From Amycolatopsis coloradensis (lineage in GTDB: Bacteria > Actinomycetota > Actinomycetes > Mycobacteriales > Pseudonocardiaceae), in assembly GCF_001953865.1 (NCBI RefSeq), contig NZ_MQUQ01000005.1, positions 585,256 through 649,255 on the forward strand: DNA of 64,000 nucleotides, in the 5' to 3' direction. The notes under the pieces were generated by a model, which was not told the origin of the DNA, ran no database searches, and saw nothing but the letters and a program-made list of their open reading frames with translations. The position numbers were made by a program, and so were the translations under genes. Positions 55,950-64,000 of this stretch are shown here, one piece after another; positions within the stretch are counted from its first letter, which is position 1, and every line of letters starts with the position of its first letter.

Positions 55950-56009
55950 TCAGCGCAGGACTGCGGGGCCGCCGGAGGGCGGCCACCACTGAACGTTCCG
56001 CGTGCGCAT
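55950..56009 (-). CDS. trpS leader peptide with tandem Trp codons
   Basis: A 19-codon gene: MRTRNVQWWPPSGGPAVLR, stop at 55950-55952. Two adjacent Trp codons (55988-55983) sense tryptophanyl-tRNA. RNA segment 1 (55984-55978, GGCCGCC) overlaps the second Trp codon and pairs with segment 2 (55973-55967, GGCGGCC). Segment 2 can also pair with segment 3 (55929-55923, the terminator 5' arm). A ribosome stalled on Trp covers segment 1, frees segment 2 to hold segment 3 and prevents termination. This is the full logic of ribosome-mediated attenuation. Confidence 0.88.
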   Translation of the reverse strand: MRTRNVQWWPPSGGPAVLR

Positions 56010-56031
56010 GCCGACGATGGTACGCGACCCC

Positions 56032-56095
56032 CGCGAGCAGTCCTCTGGTTGCGGGGGTTCGACGGCGAATGATCGCGACCAGAGGACTACTCGCG
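56032..56095. repeat. degenerate inverted repeat, family B copy 3
   Basis: Arms of 22 bases (left CGCGAGCAGTCCTCTGGTTG, two more bases follow) pair at 20 of 22 positions, loop 20 bases. It lies between the trpS leader and the YciI gene, which are divergent, so here the repeat cannot be a terminator for an adjacent gene end. Same CAGTCCTCTGGTTGCG core as copies at 18624 and 48878. Confidence 0.75.
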
Positions 56096-56202
56096 GAGAG
56101 GAAAAGGCGTGAGTCACTCATTCCGGGCACGTCGCGTCAACACTTCATATCGGCTTCAGTAGTACGCCCGTCACATGGGAGATCCGGGTCTGCCTTCATC
56201 TC

Positions 56203-56502
56203 ATGTATGTCGTCCTGCTGGCCTACACGGCGCCCATCGAAGAAATCGACTACGTGCTCCCGGATCACGCCGAATGGCTGACCCGGCAGTACGAACGCGG
56301 CAATTTTCTGGCCTCCGGCAGACGCGACCCGCGCATCGGCGTCGTCATCATCGCCAGGCCCATGGCCAGGGGAAAGCTGGACGCGATCCTCGCGACCGAC
56401 CCCTTCTCGGTCAAGCACATGGCCGCCTACGAGGTGATCGAATTCTCGCCGACCCGGACCGCGCCGGAACTGCGGTCGGTCAACGAGGCGGTGGCGCGCT
56501 GA
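56203..56502 (+). CDS. YciI-family protein
   Basis: A 99-residue alpha-beta ferredoxin-like protein. MYVVLLAYTAPIEEIDYVLPDHAEWL and the later DPFSVKHMAAYEVIEFSPTR fit the YCII family, in which His and Asp (the HAEWL histidine and the DPF aspartate) form a putative catalytic pair. ATG at 56203. Some members are dehydratases or dechlorination helpers; the role here is unknown. It is convergent with the Cys-rich mini-protein gene, seven bases apart. Confidence 0.87.
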   Translation: MYVVLLAYTAPIEEIDYVLPDHAEWLTRQYERGNFLASGRRDPRIGVVIIARPMARGKLDAILATDPFSVKHMAAYEVIEFSPTRTAPELRSVNEAVAR

Positions 56503-56509
56503 CGATCTT

Positions 56510-56668
56510 CTAAGCCGCTTTCGCGATCTTCGTCTTCGCTTTTTTGAGGGCGAGGACGGGGCATTTCCCGCACCGTGACTTGGACCGGCAGCATTTCTTC
56601 TTGACCTTGCCGGACTTCATCCACTTGCGTACGAGTTTGTGCGGATCGTCGGGTTTCTTCTTGCCCAC
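56510..56668 (-). CDS. 52-residue Cys/Lys-rich small protein
   Basis: GTG at 56668 with GAGGAG seven bases upstream. The product has 18 lysines and arginines and a CCRSKSRCGKCPV motif: four cysteines arranged C-C-x5-C-x2-C, suitable for a zinc knuckle. The rest is VGKKKPDDPHKLVRKWMKSG before and a Lys-rich helix (ALKKAKTKIAKAA) after. I recall similar unassigned small proteins in many actinobacteria. Probably a nucleic-acid-binding zinc protein; not proven. Confidence 0.75.
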   Translation of the reverse strand: MGKKKPDDPHKLVRKWMKSGKVKKKCCRSKSRCGKCPVLALKKAKTKIAKAA

Positions 56669-56870
56669 GCGCGCTCCTCGTCGGACTTCGTCGGCGACGC
56701 CCGCCACGACCGTCACGCAGGTGAGCCTACCGATCTTGGGGCGTGGGGCTGCTCACAGCCGGGCTACCGGTATCCTGGTGTGGTCCGCGTATGGCCAAAG
56801 CCGGTCAAGCGTGTCTCCAATGTGCGAGCGCGGGCACCTCACCCGAACTTGAAACCTTTGGAGCCTTCGC

Positions 56871-58793
56871 GTGCCCGCAGCCAGCGCCACCGCAGTCGAT
56901 GCCGGCCGCCCGTCCGGCAAGACCCGGCCCGACCTGCGCAACGTCGCCATCGTCGCACACGTCGACCACGGCAAGACAACCCTCGTCGACGCCATGCTCC
57001 GGCAGTCCGGCGCCTTCGAGGAACGCGCCGAACTCGTCGACCGCGTGATGGACTCCGGGGAACTCGAGCGGGAAAAGGGCATCACCATTCTCGCGAAGAA
57101 CACCTCCATCCACCGCGAGACCGAGAACGGCCCGGTGACGATCAACGTCATCGACACCCCCGGCCACGCCGACTTCGGCGGTGAGGTCGAGCGTGGCCTC
57201 GCCATGGTCGACGGCGTCGTCCTGCTGGTGGACGCCAGCGAGGGGCCGCTCCCGCAGACCCGGTTCGTGCTTCGCAAGACCCTCGAAGCCGGTCTTCCGG
57301 TCATCCTCGTGGTGAACAAGACCGACCGCCCCGACGCCCGGATCTCCGAGGTCGTCGAGGAGACCCACGACCTGCTCCTCGACCTGGCGGGTGACATCGA
57401 GGACGCCGACCTCGACGCGATCCTCGACCTGCCGGTCGTGTTCGCCTCCGCGCGAGCGGGCAAAGCGGGCCTCGAGCAGCCCGCCGACGGCGCGGTGCCC
57501 GAGAGCGAGAACCTCGACCCGCTGTTCGAGACCCTGCTGCGTCACGTGCCGCCGCCCTTCGCGGACAAGGAAGGCCCGCTGCGCGCGCTGGTCACCAACC
57601 TCGACGCGTCGAACTTCCTCGGCCGGATCGCGCTGATCCGCATCCACTCCGGCAACCTGCGCAAGGGCCAGACCGTGGCGTGGATGCGCGAGGACGGCAC
57701 CATCCAGAACGTCCGGATCTCCGAGCTGCTGGTCACCGAGGCGCTCACCCGCGTCCCGGCGACCGAGGCGAGCGCGGGCGAACTGGTCGCCATCGCCGGC
57801 ATCCCCGAGATCACCATCGGCGACACCCTCGCCGACGTCGAGAACCCCGAGGCGCTGCCCCGGATCGCCGTCGACGAGCCCGCCATCTCGATGACCATCG
57901 GGGTCAACACCTCGCCGCTGGCCGGCCGCAGCGGCGGCGACAAGGTCACCGCCCGCCTGGTGAAGGCCCGGCTGGACCAGGAGCTCATCGGTAACGTCAG
58001 CATCAAGGTGCTGCCGACCGAGCGCCCCGACACCTGGGAGGTCCAGGGCCGTGGCGAGCTGGCGCTGGCCATCCTCGTCGAGCAGATGCGCCGTGAGGGC
58101 TTCGAGCTGACCGTCGGCAAGCCGCAGGTGGTCACCCGGATGATCGACGGCAAGCTGCACGAGCCGTTCGAGCGCCTGTCGATCGACGCCCCCGAAGAGC
58201 ACCTCGGCGGCATCACGCAGCTGCTGGCCGCCCGCAAGGGCCGCATGGAGCACATGGGCGGGCACGGCTCGGGCCGCATCAAGCTCGACTACGTCCTCCC
58301 GGCGCGTGGCCTGATCGGTTTCCGCACCGACTTCCTCACCGAGACCCGCGGCACCGGTATCGCGAACCACGTGTTCGAGGGCTACTTCCCGTGGGCCGGC
58401 GAGATCCGCACCCGTCACTCCGGTTCCCTGGTCGCCGACCGCTCCGGCCCGATCACCGCGTACGCGATGATCCAGCTGGCCGACCGCGGCACCTTCTTCG
58501 TCGAGCCGGGCGCCGAGGTGTACGAGGGCATGGTCGTCGGCGAGAACCCGCGTGCCGAGGACCTCGACATCAACATCACCAAGGAGAAGAAGCTGACCAA
58601 CATGCGTCAGTCCTCCGCCGACGTGATGGAGACGCTGGCCCGCCCGCGCAAGATGGGCCTGGAGGAGGCGCTGGAGTTCTGCTCCGTCGACGAGTGCGTC
58701 GAGGTCGCCCCCGACGTCGTCCGGATCCGCAAGGTCACGCTGGACGTCAACCAGCGCGCCAAGGAGCGCAACCGCAACAAGAACCGCGGCTGA
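56871..58793 (+). CDS. typA: translational GTPase TypA/BipA
   Basis: A 640-residue ribosome-binding GTPase. G1 AHVDHGKTT, G2 region EREKGITILAKN, G3 DTPGHADFGGEVER, G4 NKTD, G5 SARAG; then EF-G-like domains II, III, V and the BipA-specific C-terminal domain (GKLHEPFERLSIDAPEEHLG, LPARGLIGFRTDFLTETRGTG, MRQSSADVMETLARPRKM). GTG at 56871. It helps 50S assembly and stress or cold adaptation. Order with an LpqW-like gene close by is as in M. tuberculosis (Rv1165-Rv1166). A strong terminator follows. Confidence 0.95.
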   Translation: MPAASATAVDAGRPSGKTRPDLRNVAIVAHVDHGKTTLVDAMLRQSGAFEERAELVDRVMDSGELEREKGITILAKNTSIHRETENGPVTINVIDTPGHADFGGEVERGLAMVDGVVLLVDASEGPLPQTRFVLRKTLEAGLPVILVVNKTDRPDARISEVVEETHDLLLDLAGDIEDADLDAILDLPVVFASARAGKAGLEQPADGAVPESENLDPLFETLLRHVPPPFADKEGPLRALVTNLDASNFLGRIALIRIHSGNLRKGQTVAWMREDGTIQNVRISELLVTEALTRVPATEASAGELVAIAGIPEITIGDTLADVENPEALPRIAVDEPAISMTIGVNTSPLAGRSGGDKVTARLVKARLDQELIGNVSIKVLPTERPDTWEVQGRGELALAILVEQMRREGFELTVGKPQVVTRMIDGKLHEPFERLSIDAPEEHLGGITQLLAARKGRMEHMGGHGSGRIKLDYVLPARGLIGFRTDFLTETRGTGIANHVFEGYFPWAGEIRTRHSGSLVADRSGPITAYAMIQLADRGTFFVEPGAEVYEGMVVGENPRAEDLDINITKEKKLTNMRQSSADVMETLARPRKMGLEEALEFCSVDECVEVAPDVVRIRKVTLDVNQRAKERNRNKNRG

Positions 58794-58804
58794 TCCACTC
58801 AGCG

Positions 58805-58855
58805 AACGCCGAAGGGCGCCTGGTCACTCATCGTGATCAGGCGCCCTTCGGCGTT
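58805..58855 (+). terminator. strong terminator after typA
   Basis: Perfect 18-bp arms (AACGCCGAAGGGCGCCTG and complement) with a 15-base centre that can pair further (CAC/GTG). It begins 12 bases after the typA stop and is followed by TTTCC. Confidence 0.88.
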
Positions 58856-58911
58856 TCCGGCCGCGCACTGGTCACGCAGAGTATTCGATCGGGCGTTCTT
58901 TGGTGAATAAA

Positions 58912-58940
58912 GCCTTTCCCGGCAATTCTGCCGGGAAGGC
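58912..58940. terminator. hairpin at the 3' side of the MFS gene
   Basis: GCCTTTCCCGGCA and TGCCGGGAAGGC pair over 12 bp with one bulged T, four-base loop. It is 22 bases beyond the MFS stop and probably ends that minus-strand transcript; on the plus side a run of five T appears slightly further on. Confidence 0.7.
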
Positions 58941-58962
58941 CGTTCTCCTTTTTGGACGGTGT

Positions 58963-60336
58963 TCACAACGCCGGAACGGCTTCCCGGCGCGGCGAGAGGA
59001 CGGCCGCGAAGACCGTGCCGAGAACGCCGACACAACCCAGCGCGAAACAAACGATCCTAAATGCGTCCGTATAGGACTCGCCGGAGAGCTTCCCTCCGGT
59101 AATCGACGCGAGAACGGCGCCGACAACCGCGATGGCGATCGTTTCCGTCGCCAATCGTGCGGTGGTGAACATTCCGGCCGCCGTTCCGGAATGTTCCGGG
59201 CCCGCGGAACCGATTGCCAAACCGTCCAGCAATCCCATCGTCAATCCCGTGCCCGCCCCGACCAGAACGAGCGGGACGAGCAACGAGAGCACCCCCGACG
59301 ACGAGTTCATGGTCATCAGCAGGAAGGCGCCCGCCCCGCTCACCGCGACCGCGCCCGCGACGAACCAGGACGACGGCAGCCGCCGCGCCAGCGCGGCCCC
59401 CACGGCCGGGAACAGGACGGTCGGCGCGGTCAGCATCAGCAGCCACAGCCCGGCTTCCCCGGCGCTGAGCCCGACCACCTCGATCAGGTACGACGGCAGG
59501 TGGACCAGCAGCGGCACCAGGATCGTCACCAGCGCGCCCGCCGCGACGGCGAGCGAGGTGAACCCGCGGTTGGCCAGCAGCGCGAGGTCGAACAGCGGGT
59601 CCGCGCGGCGGCGTTCCACCAGTGGGAAGGCGACCGCGAACACGACGGCCGCCACCAGGGTGCCCACGACGAGCGGATGACCGAAGCCCAGTTCGCCCGC
59701 TTCGACCAGGCCGAAGATCAGCAGCCCGATCGCGCCCGTGAAGAGCGCTGCGCCCGCCCAGTCGATCCGGCGCCCGGCGGTACCGCGAACGTCCGGCAGA
59801 AGCGGCGTGAGGGCGAGTACGAGGCACGCGACGGCGGCCGGGGCGCCGAACACGGCCCGCCAGCCCATCAGATCAACGAGCAGGCCGCCGATCGACGGCC
59901 CGAAGGCGAGCCCGATCCCGAGCACCGTCCCGACGAAGCCGAACGCCCGCGTCCGCGCCGCGCCCTGGAAGGTTTCGGTGAGGATCGCCAGCCCGCCGGT
60001 CACCGCCGCGGCCGCGCCCGTTCCCGCGATGAGCCGGACGACGTCGAGGACGACGATGTTCCCGGCGACCGTCGCCGCGATCCCGCCACCGGCGAACAGC
60101 GCGAGACCCGCCACGTAGATCCGCCGTCTACCCACGACGTCGGCCAGAGAGCCCGCGAAGACCAGGAAGCTCGCGAAGCAGGCGTTGTAGCCGTTGACGA
60201 CCCACTGGGTGGCCGCGAGGCCCGCGTCCAGGTCGTCCGCGATGTCCGTCAGGGCGACGGACGCGCCCGTGATGGTCAGCGGGAAGGTGAACGTGGACAT
60301 GAGCACGACCACGAGGACGAGCGCGCGTTTGGTCAC
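58963..60336 (-). CDS. MFS drug-efflux-type transporter
   Basis: A 457-residue protein with about 13-14 helices, of the DHA2-like (EmrB/QacA) sort. Motif A GSLADVVGRRRIYVAG after helix 2, motif C-like GIGLAFGPSIGGLLVD in helix 5, and the N-terminal TDIADDLDAGLAATQWVVNGYN. GTG at 60336. It should export a hydrophobic compound using the proton gradient; no regulator lies beside it. It is slightly shorter than typical 14-helix members (about 480-500). Confidence 0.9.
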   Translation of the reverse strand: MTKRALVLVVVLMSTFTFPLTITGASVALTDIADDLDAGLAATQWVVNGYNACFASFLVFAGSLADVVGRRRIYVAGLALFAGGGIAATVAGNIVVLDVVRLIAGTGAAAAVTGGLAILTETFQGAARTRAFGFVGTVLGIGLAFGPSIGGLLVDLMGWRAVFGAPAAVACLVLALTPLLPDVRGTAGRRIDWAGAALFTGAIGLLIFGLVEAGELGFGHPLVVGTLVAAVVFAVAFPLVERRRADPLFDLALLANRGFTSLAVAAGALVTILVPLLVHLPSYLIEVVGLSAGEAGLWLLMLTAPTVLFPAVGAALARRLPSSWFVAGAVAVSGAGAFLLMTMNSSSGVLSLLVPLVLVGAGTGLTMGLLDGLAIGSAGPEHSGTAAGMFTTARLATETIAIAVVGAVLASITGGKLSGESYTDAFRIVCFALGCVGVLGTVFAAVLSPRREAVPAL

Positions 60337-60537
60337 TCGCGCAAGCTAGCGGCGGTCACTTCGCCGGGCTAAGCGTTTTCCCGGGCCTTGAGCAGGAACC
60401 TCACGGGGCTCCCGGACGTCCACCGAACGGGGGACCACCTCCGGTCGCGCGCCGACCGGGCCGATATGGGAATCTCGCTGCGTCGGCACCGGCCCCCGTG
60501 GCAGCATGGCGGGGGAAAAAATCGGGAGGATTCAGGC

Positions 60538-62274
60538 GTGCGGGTAGTGAACACAGCGGCGCCCATACTGGCGTGCGCGGCCGTGCTCCTCGCCGCTTGC
60601 AGCAACACCCCGCCCCCACCCGTGGTCAGCTCGTCGGCCTCGCCGGTGAGCACCTCGACCACGAAGGCGCCTTCGCAGGTCGTCGTGGGTGTCGACGACG
60701 TGCTCGGCGCCTACAACCCGCACAATCTCGCCGACGCCTCCCAGGTGACGTCGGCGCTTTCGCAGCTGCTGCTCCCGTCGGTGTTCCGCCCGAAGGACGA
60801 CGGCCGTGTCGAGCTGGACAAGAACCTGATGAAGTCCGCCGAGGTCGTCTCGCAGCAGCCGTTCACGGTCGCGTACACGATCCGGCCGGACGCCTCCTGG
60901 TCCGACAGCGCGCCGATCGCCGCCGAGGACTTCGCCTACCTCCGCGAAGCGATGCGCGACCAGCCGGGCGTCATCGGCGCCGCGGGCTACCGGCTGATCT
61001 CCGACATCCAGTCGCGTGAAGGCGGCAAGCGCGTGGAGGTCACGTTCAGCAAACCGTATCCGGGCTGGCAGACGCTCTTCGGCAACCTCCTGCCCGCCCA
61101 CCTGCTCAAGGACGCCCCAAACGGCTGGCAGGGCGCGCTGGCGACGACGTTCCCGGCCGTCGGCGGGCCGTACTCGATCAAGGGACTCGACACCGCGCGC
61201 GGAGAGGTCGTCCTGGAGCGCAACGAGCGCTATTGGGAGAAACCCTCCGCGCTGGACCGGATCGTGCTCCGTGCGGCCGATCAGGATGGCACACTGGCCG
61301 CCCTGCGCAGCGGCAACGACCAGTTCGTGATGACCAGGGCCGACGGCAACGCCCTCAAACGGCTCGGCGAACTGGGTTCCGCCGTCCAGCTGCACACGGT
61401 CGCCCGCCCCACGGTCGCGCAGATCCTGCTGCGGCCGGTGAGTTCGACGCTGTCGGATCCCCAGGTGCGCGAGGGCGTCACCGCGCTGATCGACCGCGGC
61501 AAGCTGATCACCGAGGCGGCGGAAGGCGGTCCGTCGGACAAGCTCCGCGCCGACGCACAGGCCCGGGTCCCGTCCACCACCGGTTTCCAGCCGACGATCC
61601 CGGCCCCCGGCCCGCCGTCGACGGCCGATCCGGCCAAGGGCGAGGAACTCCTCGAATCCGCCGGGTACACCAAGGAAGCCGGGACCTGGCGCAAGAACGG
61701 GAAGAACCTCTCGCTGGTCGTCGCGTCGCCCGCGAAGCAGGAGCCGTACGCGACGATCGCCAAGGAGCTGACGGCGCAACTCGTGGCCGCGGGGATCGAG
61801 GTCAACGCGATCGCGCCGCAGCCGAGGGAGCTGTTCTCGACACTGCTGGCCATGCCGGTGCTCAATGGGGTGCAGCAGACGACGCCGGAGGGCGCGGGCA
61901 ACGTCGGCATCGACATCGCCGTGATCGGCCAGGTCACCGGAGGCGCGGACGTCGCGTCGGCGCTGGCGTCGGCCTTCGGCTGCCGCCCCGATCAGCTCGC
62001 CGACAAGACCAAGGCGGTCGTCCCGGGCAACCCGCTGGGCTTCTGCGACCCGGCCCTGCAGCCGTCGATCGACGCCGCGCTGACCGGAACCACGCCGGTC
62101 GCCGACACGCTTTCGACCCTGGAACCGGAATTGTGGCGCCGGAATGTGGTCATTCCGTTGTTCCAGCTGGCCGATACCCTCGCCATCGGCTCTGGTATTT
62201 CCGGAGTAACCGCTGGTCCTCCTATGGTGGGCCCTTTCGGGTCGGCGGTGAACTGGACGCGGGGTCCGAAGTAG
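60538..62274 (+). CDS. LpqW-like family 5 substrate-binding lipoprotein
   Basis: A 578-residue lipoprotein. GTG at 60538 with GGGAGGA seven bases upstream; lipobox LLAAC (Cys at residue 21). The mature part is an SBP_bac_5 fold (VVVGVDDVLGAYNPHNLADAS, DASWSDSAPIAAEDFAYLREAM, KVEVTF-like strands, GGPYSIKGLDTARGEVVLERNERYW). Its place near typA matches lpqW (Rv1166), an SBP-like protein that in mycobacteria directs mannolipid (PIM/LAM) synthesis and is not part of a transporter. No permease genes follow immediately. Orthology to LpqW is by synteny and fold. Confidence 0.75.
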   Translation: MRVVNTAAPILACAAVLLAACSNTPPPPVVSSSASPVSTSTTKAPSQVVVGVDDVLGAYNPHNLADASQVTSALSQLLLPSVFRPKDDGRVELDKNLMKSAEVVSQQPFTVAYTIRPDASWSDSAPIAAEDFAYLREAMRDQPGVIGAAGYRLISDIQSREGGKRVEVTFSKPYPGWQTLFGNLLPAHLLKDAPNGWQGALATTFPAVGGPYSIKGLDTARGEVVLERNERYWEKPSALDRIVLRAADQDGTLAALRSGNDQFVMTRADGNALKRLGELGSAVQLHTVARPTVAQILLRPVSSTLSDPQVREGVTALIDRGKLITEAAEGGPSDKLRADAQARVPSTTGFQPTIPAPGPPSTADPAKGEELLESAGYTKEAGTWRKNGKNLSLVVASPAKQEPYATIAKELTAQLVAAGIEVNAIAPQPRELFSTLLAMPVLNGVQQTTPEGAGNVGIDIAVIGQVTGGADVASALASAFGCRPDQLADKTKAVVPGNPLGFCDPALQPSIDAALTGTTPVADTLSTLEPELWRRNVVIPLFQLADTLAIGSGISGVTAGPPMVGPFGSAVNWTRGPK

Positions 62275-62288
62275 CCGATTCGAGTCCG

Positions 62289-62310
62289 AGTCGCCCCCTG
62301 GAGGGTGACT
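62289..62310 (+). terminator. small hairpin after the LpqW-like gene
   Basis: AGTCGCCC-cctgga-GGGTGACT, 8 bp with one G-U pair, 15 bases after the stop; followed by TCTCCC. Weak candidate. Confidence 0.4.
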
Positions 62311-62561
62311 TCTCCCGGCACGTTCGAGTGGCTGATCGATTCCTCAAGGTAACCACTGTATTTCTCGATGTCAGCCGCAAGTTACCCTTTGGTCACGATC
62401 GCCCCGGAACTGGTGACTGTTCGTGCATTTCCTTTCTAGCGTGCACCCGCAGTGCGCCAAATGAGTGTTGCTTGGCGTGTCATAAGCTCCGGGCCATCTC
62501 ACCGGAGCGGTGTGGGGTCCTGTTCCGATCTCAGGAGCCCAGTGCTAGGAGGGCACACTTC

Positions 62562-64000
62562 ATGAGGAAGTCCAAGGCAGTCTCCGCCTGGTCGCTGGTC
62601 GCGGCCTCCGCGCTTGTGCTGAGCGCATGCAGCGGTGGCGACAGCGGCAGTCCCGACCAGAACGGGTCGTCGACCGACATCAAGGCCATGGCGCTCGGCA
62701 AGGCGCAGAACGGCGAAAACTTCAAGCTCGCGGACACCCCGGGGTACGAAGGCACCGTCACGGTGGGCATCGACGACGGGTACTCGGGCTACAACAACGA
62801 CACGCCCGACACCAACACGTCGTACAACAACTACATCCTGACCACTGTGCTCTCTGGCTCCCTGGTGCTCGACGGCAACAACAAGGTCTTGATGAACAAC
62901 GACGTGCTGGACTCCTGGACTGTCACGTCGAAGTCGCCGCAGGTCGTCGAGTACAAGATCAAGCCGAACGTCAAGTGGTCCGACGGTCAGGCTTGGGACT
63001 GTGACGACTTCTACCTGGCCTGGCTGTCCCACAGCGGCAAGGCCAAGACCGCGGACGGCAAGCAGGCCTTCCTGTCCGCCTCGACCACCGGCTACCAGCT
63101 GATCGACCAGGCGACCTGCAAGGACGACCTGACGTTCGAGACCAAGTACACCGAGCCGTACCTCGACTACAAGGGCCTCTTCGGCCCGCCGGCCATGATG
63201 CCGGCGCACGTCCTCGAGGCGCAGACCGGCATCGCGGACATCACCAAGCTGGCCCCGACCGGCGACGGCGCCGAGTTGAAGAAGGCAGGCGACTTCTGGA
63301 CGAACGGCTGGAAGGGCTTCAAGGCGGACGTCATGCCCGCCTCCGGCCCGTACAAGATCACCGCGTTCGACGCCAACCAGAAGGCCGTCACGCTCGAGAA
63401 GAACCCGAGCTGGATCGGTGGCAAGGGCGGCCCCTCCAAGATCGTCGTGAAGGCGATGGAGGACACCAAGGCCATGGCGACCGCGCTGCAGAACGGTGAG
63501 ATCGACGTCGCCGCTTCGACCCAGCCCGACGCCACCGCCGCCGGCACCCTGAAGGGCCTTTCCGCTCAGGGCGTCACCTACGGTTCGGCCTCGCAGCTGA
63601 CCTTTGAGCACATCGACCTGAACTACAAGCGCATGTTCAAGGACAAGAACCTGCGCAAGGCGTTCTTCGAGGTGGTCAACCGCCAGGAGATCACCGACAA
63701 GCTGCTCAAGGAGGTCCAGGCCGACGCGACCCCGCTGAACAGTGTCGTGTTCATGCCGGGCGAGCAGGGCTTCAAGGACCTGTACGGCAGCAAGGCCGGT
63801 CTCGGCGCCGACGCCGCGGCCAAGACGCTGACCGACGCCGGTTGGGTCAAGGGTGGCGACGGCATCTTCGCCAAGGACGGCCAGCGCGCGTCGTTCAAGA
63901 TCTCGCACAACCAGAACGCCCGCCGTCAGCAGACCGTCGAGATCATCATCTCGCAGGCCAAGGCCGCCGGTATCGAGATCACGGACGACCAGGACGCCAA
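62562..64000 (+). CDS. oligopeptide-type ABC substrate-binding lipoprotein (cut by window edge)
   Basis: At least 479 residues; the 3' end is outside the window. ATG at 62562 with AGGAGG 10 bases upstream. Lipobox VLSAC (Cys about residue 23), then SBP_bac_5 fold: GYEGTVTVGIDDGYSGYNND, VEYKIKPNVKWSDGQAWDCDDF, SGPYKITAFDANQKAVTLEKN, NLRKAFFEVVNRQEITDKLL. Two cysteines (W-D-C-D, ATCKDD) may form a disulfide. As the first gene of a likely Opp/Dpp operon it would deliver peptides; permease genes are expected past the edge. Paralogous to the LpqW-like gene before it. Confidence 0.9.
   Translation, partial: MRKSKAVSAWSLVAASALVLSACSGGDSGSPDQNGSSTDIKAMALGKAQNGENFKLADTPGYEGTVTVGIDDGYSGYNNDTPDTNTSYNNYILTTVLSGSLVLDGNNKVLMNNDVLDSWTVTSKSPQVVEYKIKPNVKWSDGQAWDCDDFYLAWLSHSGKAKTADGKQAFLSASTTGYQLIDQATCKDDLTFETKYTEPYLDYKGLFGPPAMMPAHVLEAQTGIADITKLAPTGDGAELKKAGDFWTNGWKGFKADVMPASGPYKITAFDANQKAVTLEKNPSWIGGKGGPSKIVVKAMEDTKAMATALQNGEIDVAASTQPDATAAGTLKGLSAQGVTYGSASQLTFEHIDLNYKRMFKDKNLRKAFFEVVNRQEITDKLLKEVQADATPLNSVVFMPGEQGFKDLYGSKAGLGADAAAKTLTDAGWVKGGDGIFAKDGQRASFKISHNQNARRQQTVEIIISQAKAAGIEITDDQDA

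Noticed and set aside
60466..60537. Upstream extension of the LpqW-like gene (MGISLRRHRPP)
   Set aside because: Would bury the signal peptide and lipobox behind 24 polar residues; the GTG at 60538 has a strong ribosome-binding site.
62275..62300. Sequence like a tRNA T-arm (GATTCGAGTCC)
   Set aside because: No acceptor, D or anticodon arms fit around it; no tRNA seen anywhere in the window.

Overview
The window is high-GC actinobacterial DNA, most likely Amycolatopsis or a close Pseudonocardiaceae relative. This placement is inferred from gene content. Mycothiol chemistry (mca), a short-chain cis-prenyl synthase, a PIN-PhoH protein, an LpqW-like lipoprotein beside typA, a GuaB1-type IMPDH relative and GTG/ATG starts with GTGA/ATGA overlaps all point to a mycolata-related actinomycete. 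The gene order mca / small membrane protein / DUF255 / hlyIII / Z-FPP synthase / phoH2 / fum / glpX / xseB-xseA / lipid-droplet protein / ispH / DUF6542 / ychF follows the Mycobacterium tuberculosis Rv1082-Rv1112 block, with insertions. The window is ordinary chromosomal core with small accessory islands. I see no rRNA, tRNA, CRISPR array, complete IS element or prophage.

Layout. 0-11 kb: mca operon, DUF255 protein, acyl-CoA oxidase, K+ channel, PPOX-fold protein, exported BBE-like flavoprotein, hemolysin III, Z-FPP synthase. 11-24.5 kb: small secreted protein, PhoH2 with a possible overlapping upstream ORF, GT2, guaB1, DUF309, OYE, membrane protein, LigB, XRE regulator, EamA exporter, SRPBCC/TetR pair, fumarase. 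24.6-33.8 kb: FNR-like flavoprotein, exported trypsin, glpX, an xseA-orf-xseB operon, ispH, DUF6542, RmuC. 34-41.3 kb: sbcDC, ogt-alkA, ychF. 41.4-45.1 kb: a small accessory zone with an McrC remnant, an M28 peptidase, a Fic/Doc toxin-antitoxin pair, HxlR, two tiny membrane peptides and PCD. 45.2-48.9 kb: a thiamine-type ABC importer. 48.9-54.5 kb: an ABC exporter with a LolA-like lipoprotein, divergent from a two-component system, then NUDIX. 54.9-64 kb: trpS with its own attenuator, YciI, a Cys-rich mini-protein, typA, MFS, LpqW-like protein and a truncated oligopeptide-binding protein at the right edge.

Two things stand out beyond gene content. First, upstream of trpS there is a complete ribosome-mediated attenuator: a 19-residue leader with tandem Trp codons, four mutually pairing segments and a T-tract terminator. 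Second, many intergenic gaps carry long, often perfect inverted repeats (arms of 10-28 bp) that fall into several sequence families, each present in two or three copies. Many sit exactly between convergent stop codons or contain the last codons of a gene, and one family shows compensatory changes. Gene remnants (McrC, GH28, a headless membrane protein) mark sites of past loss. Start codons were chosen by ribosome-binding site and family length; where two choices are close, the entry says so.
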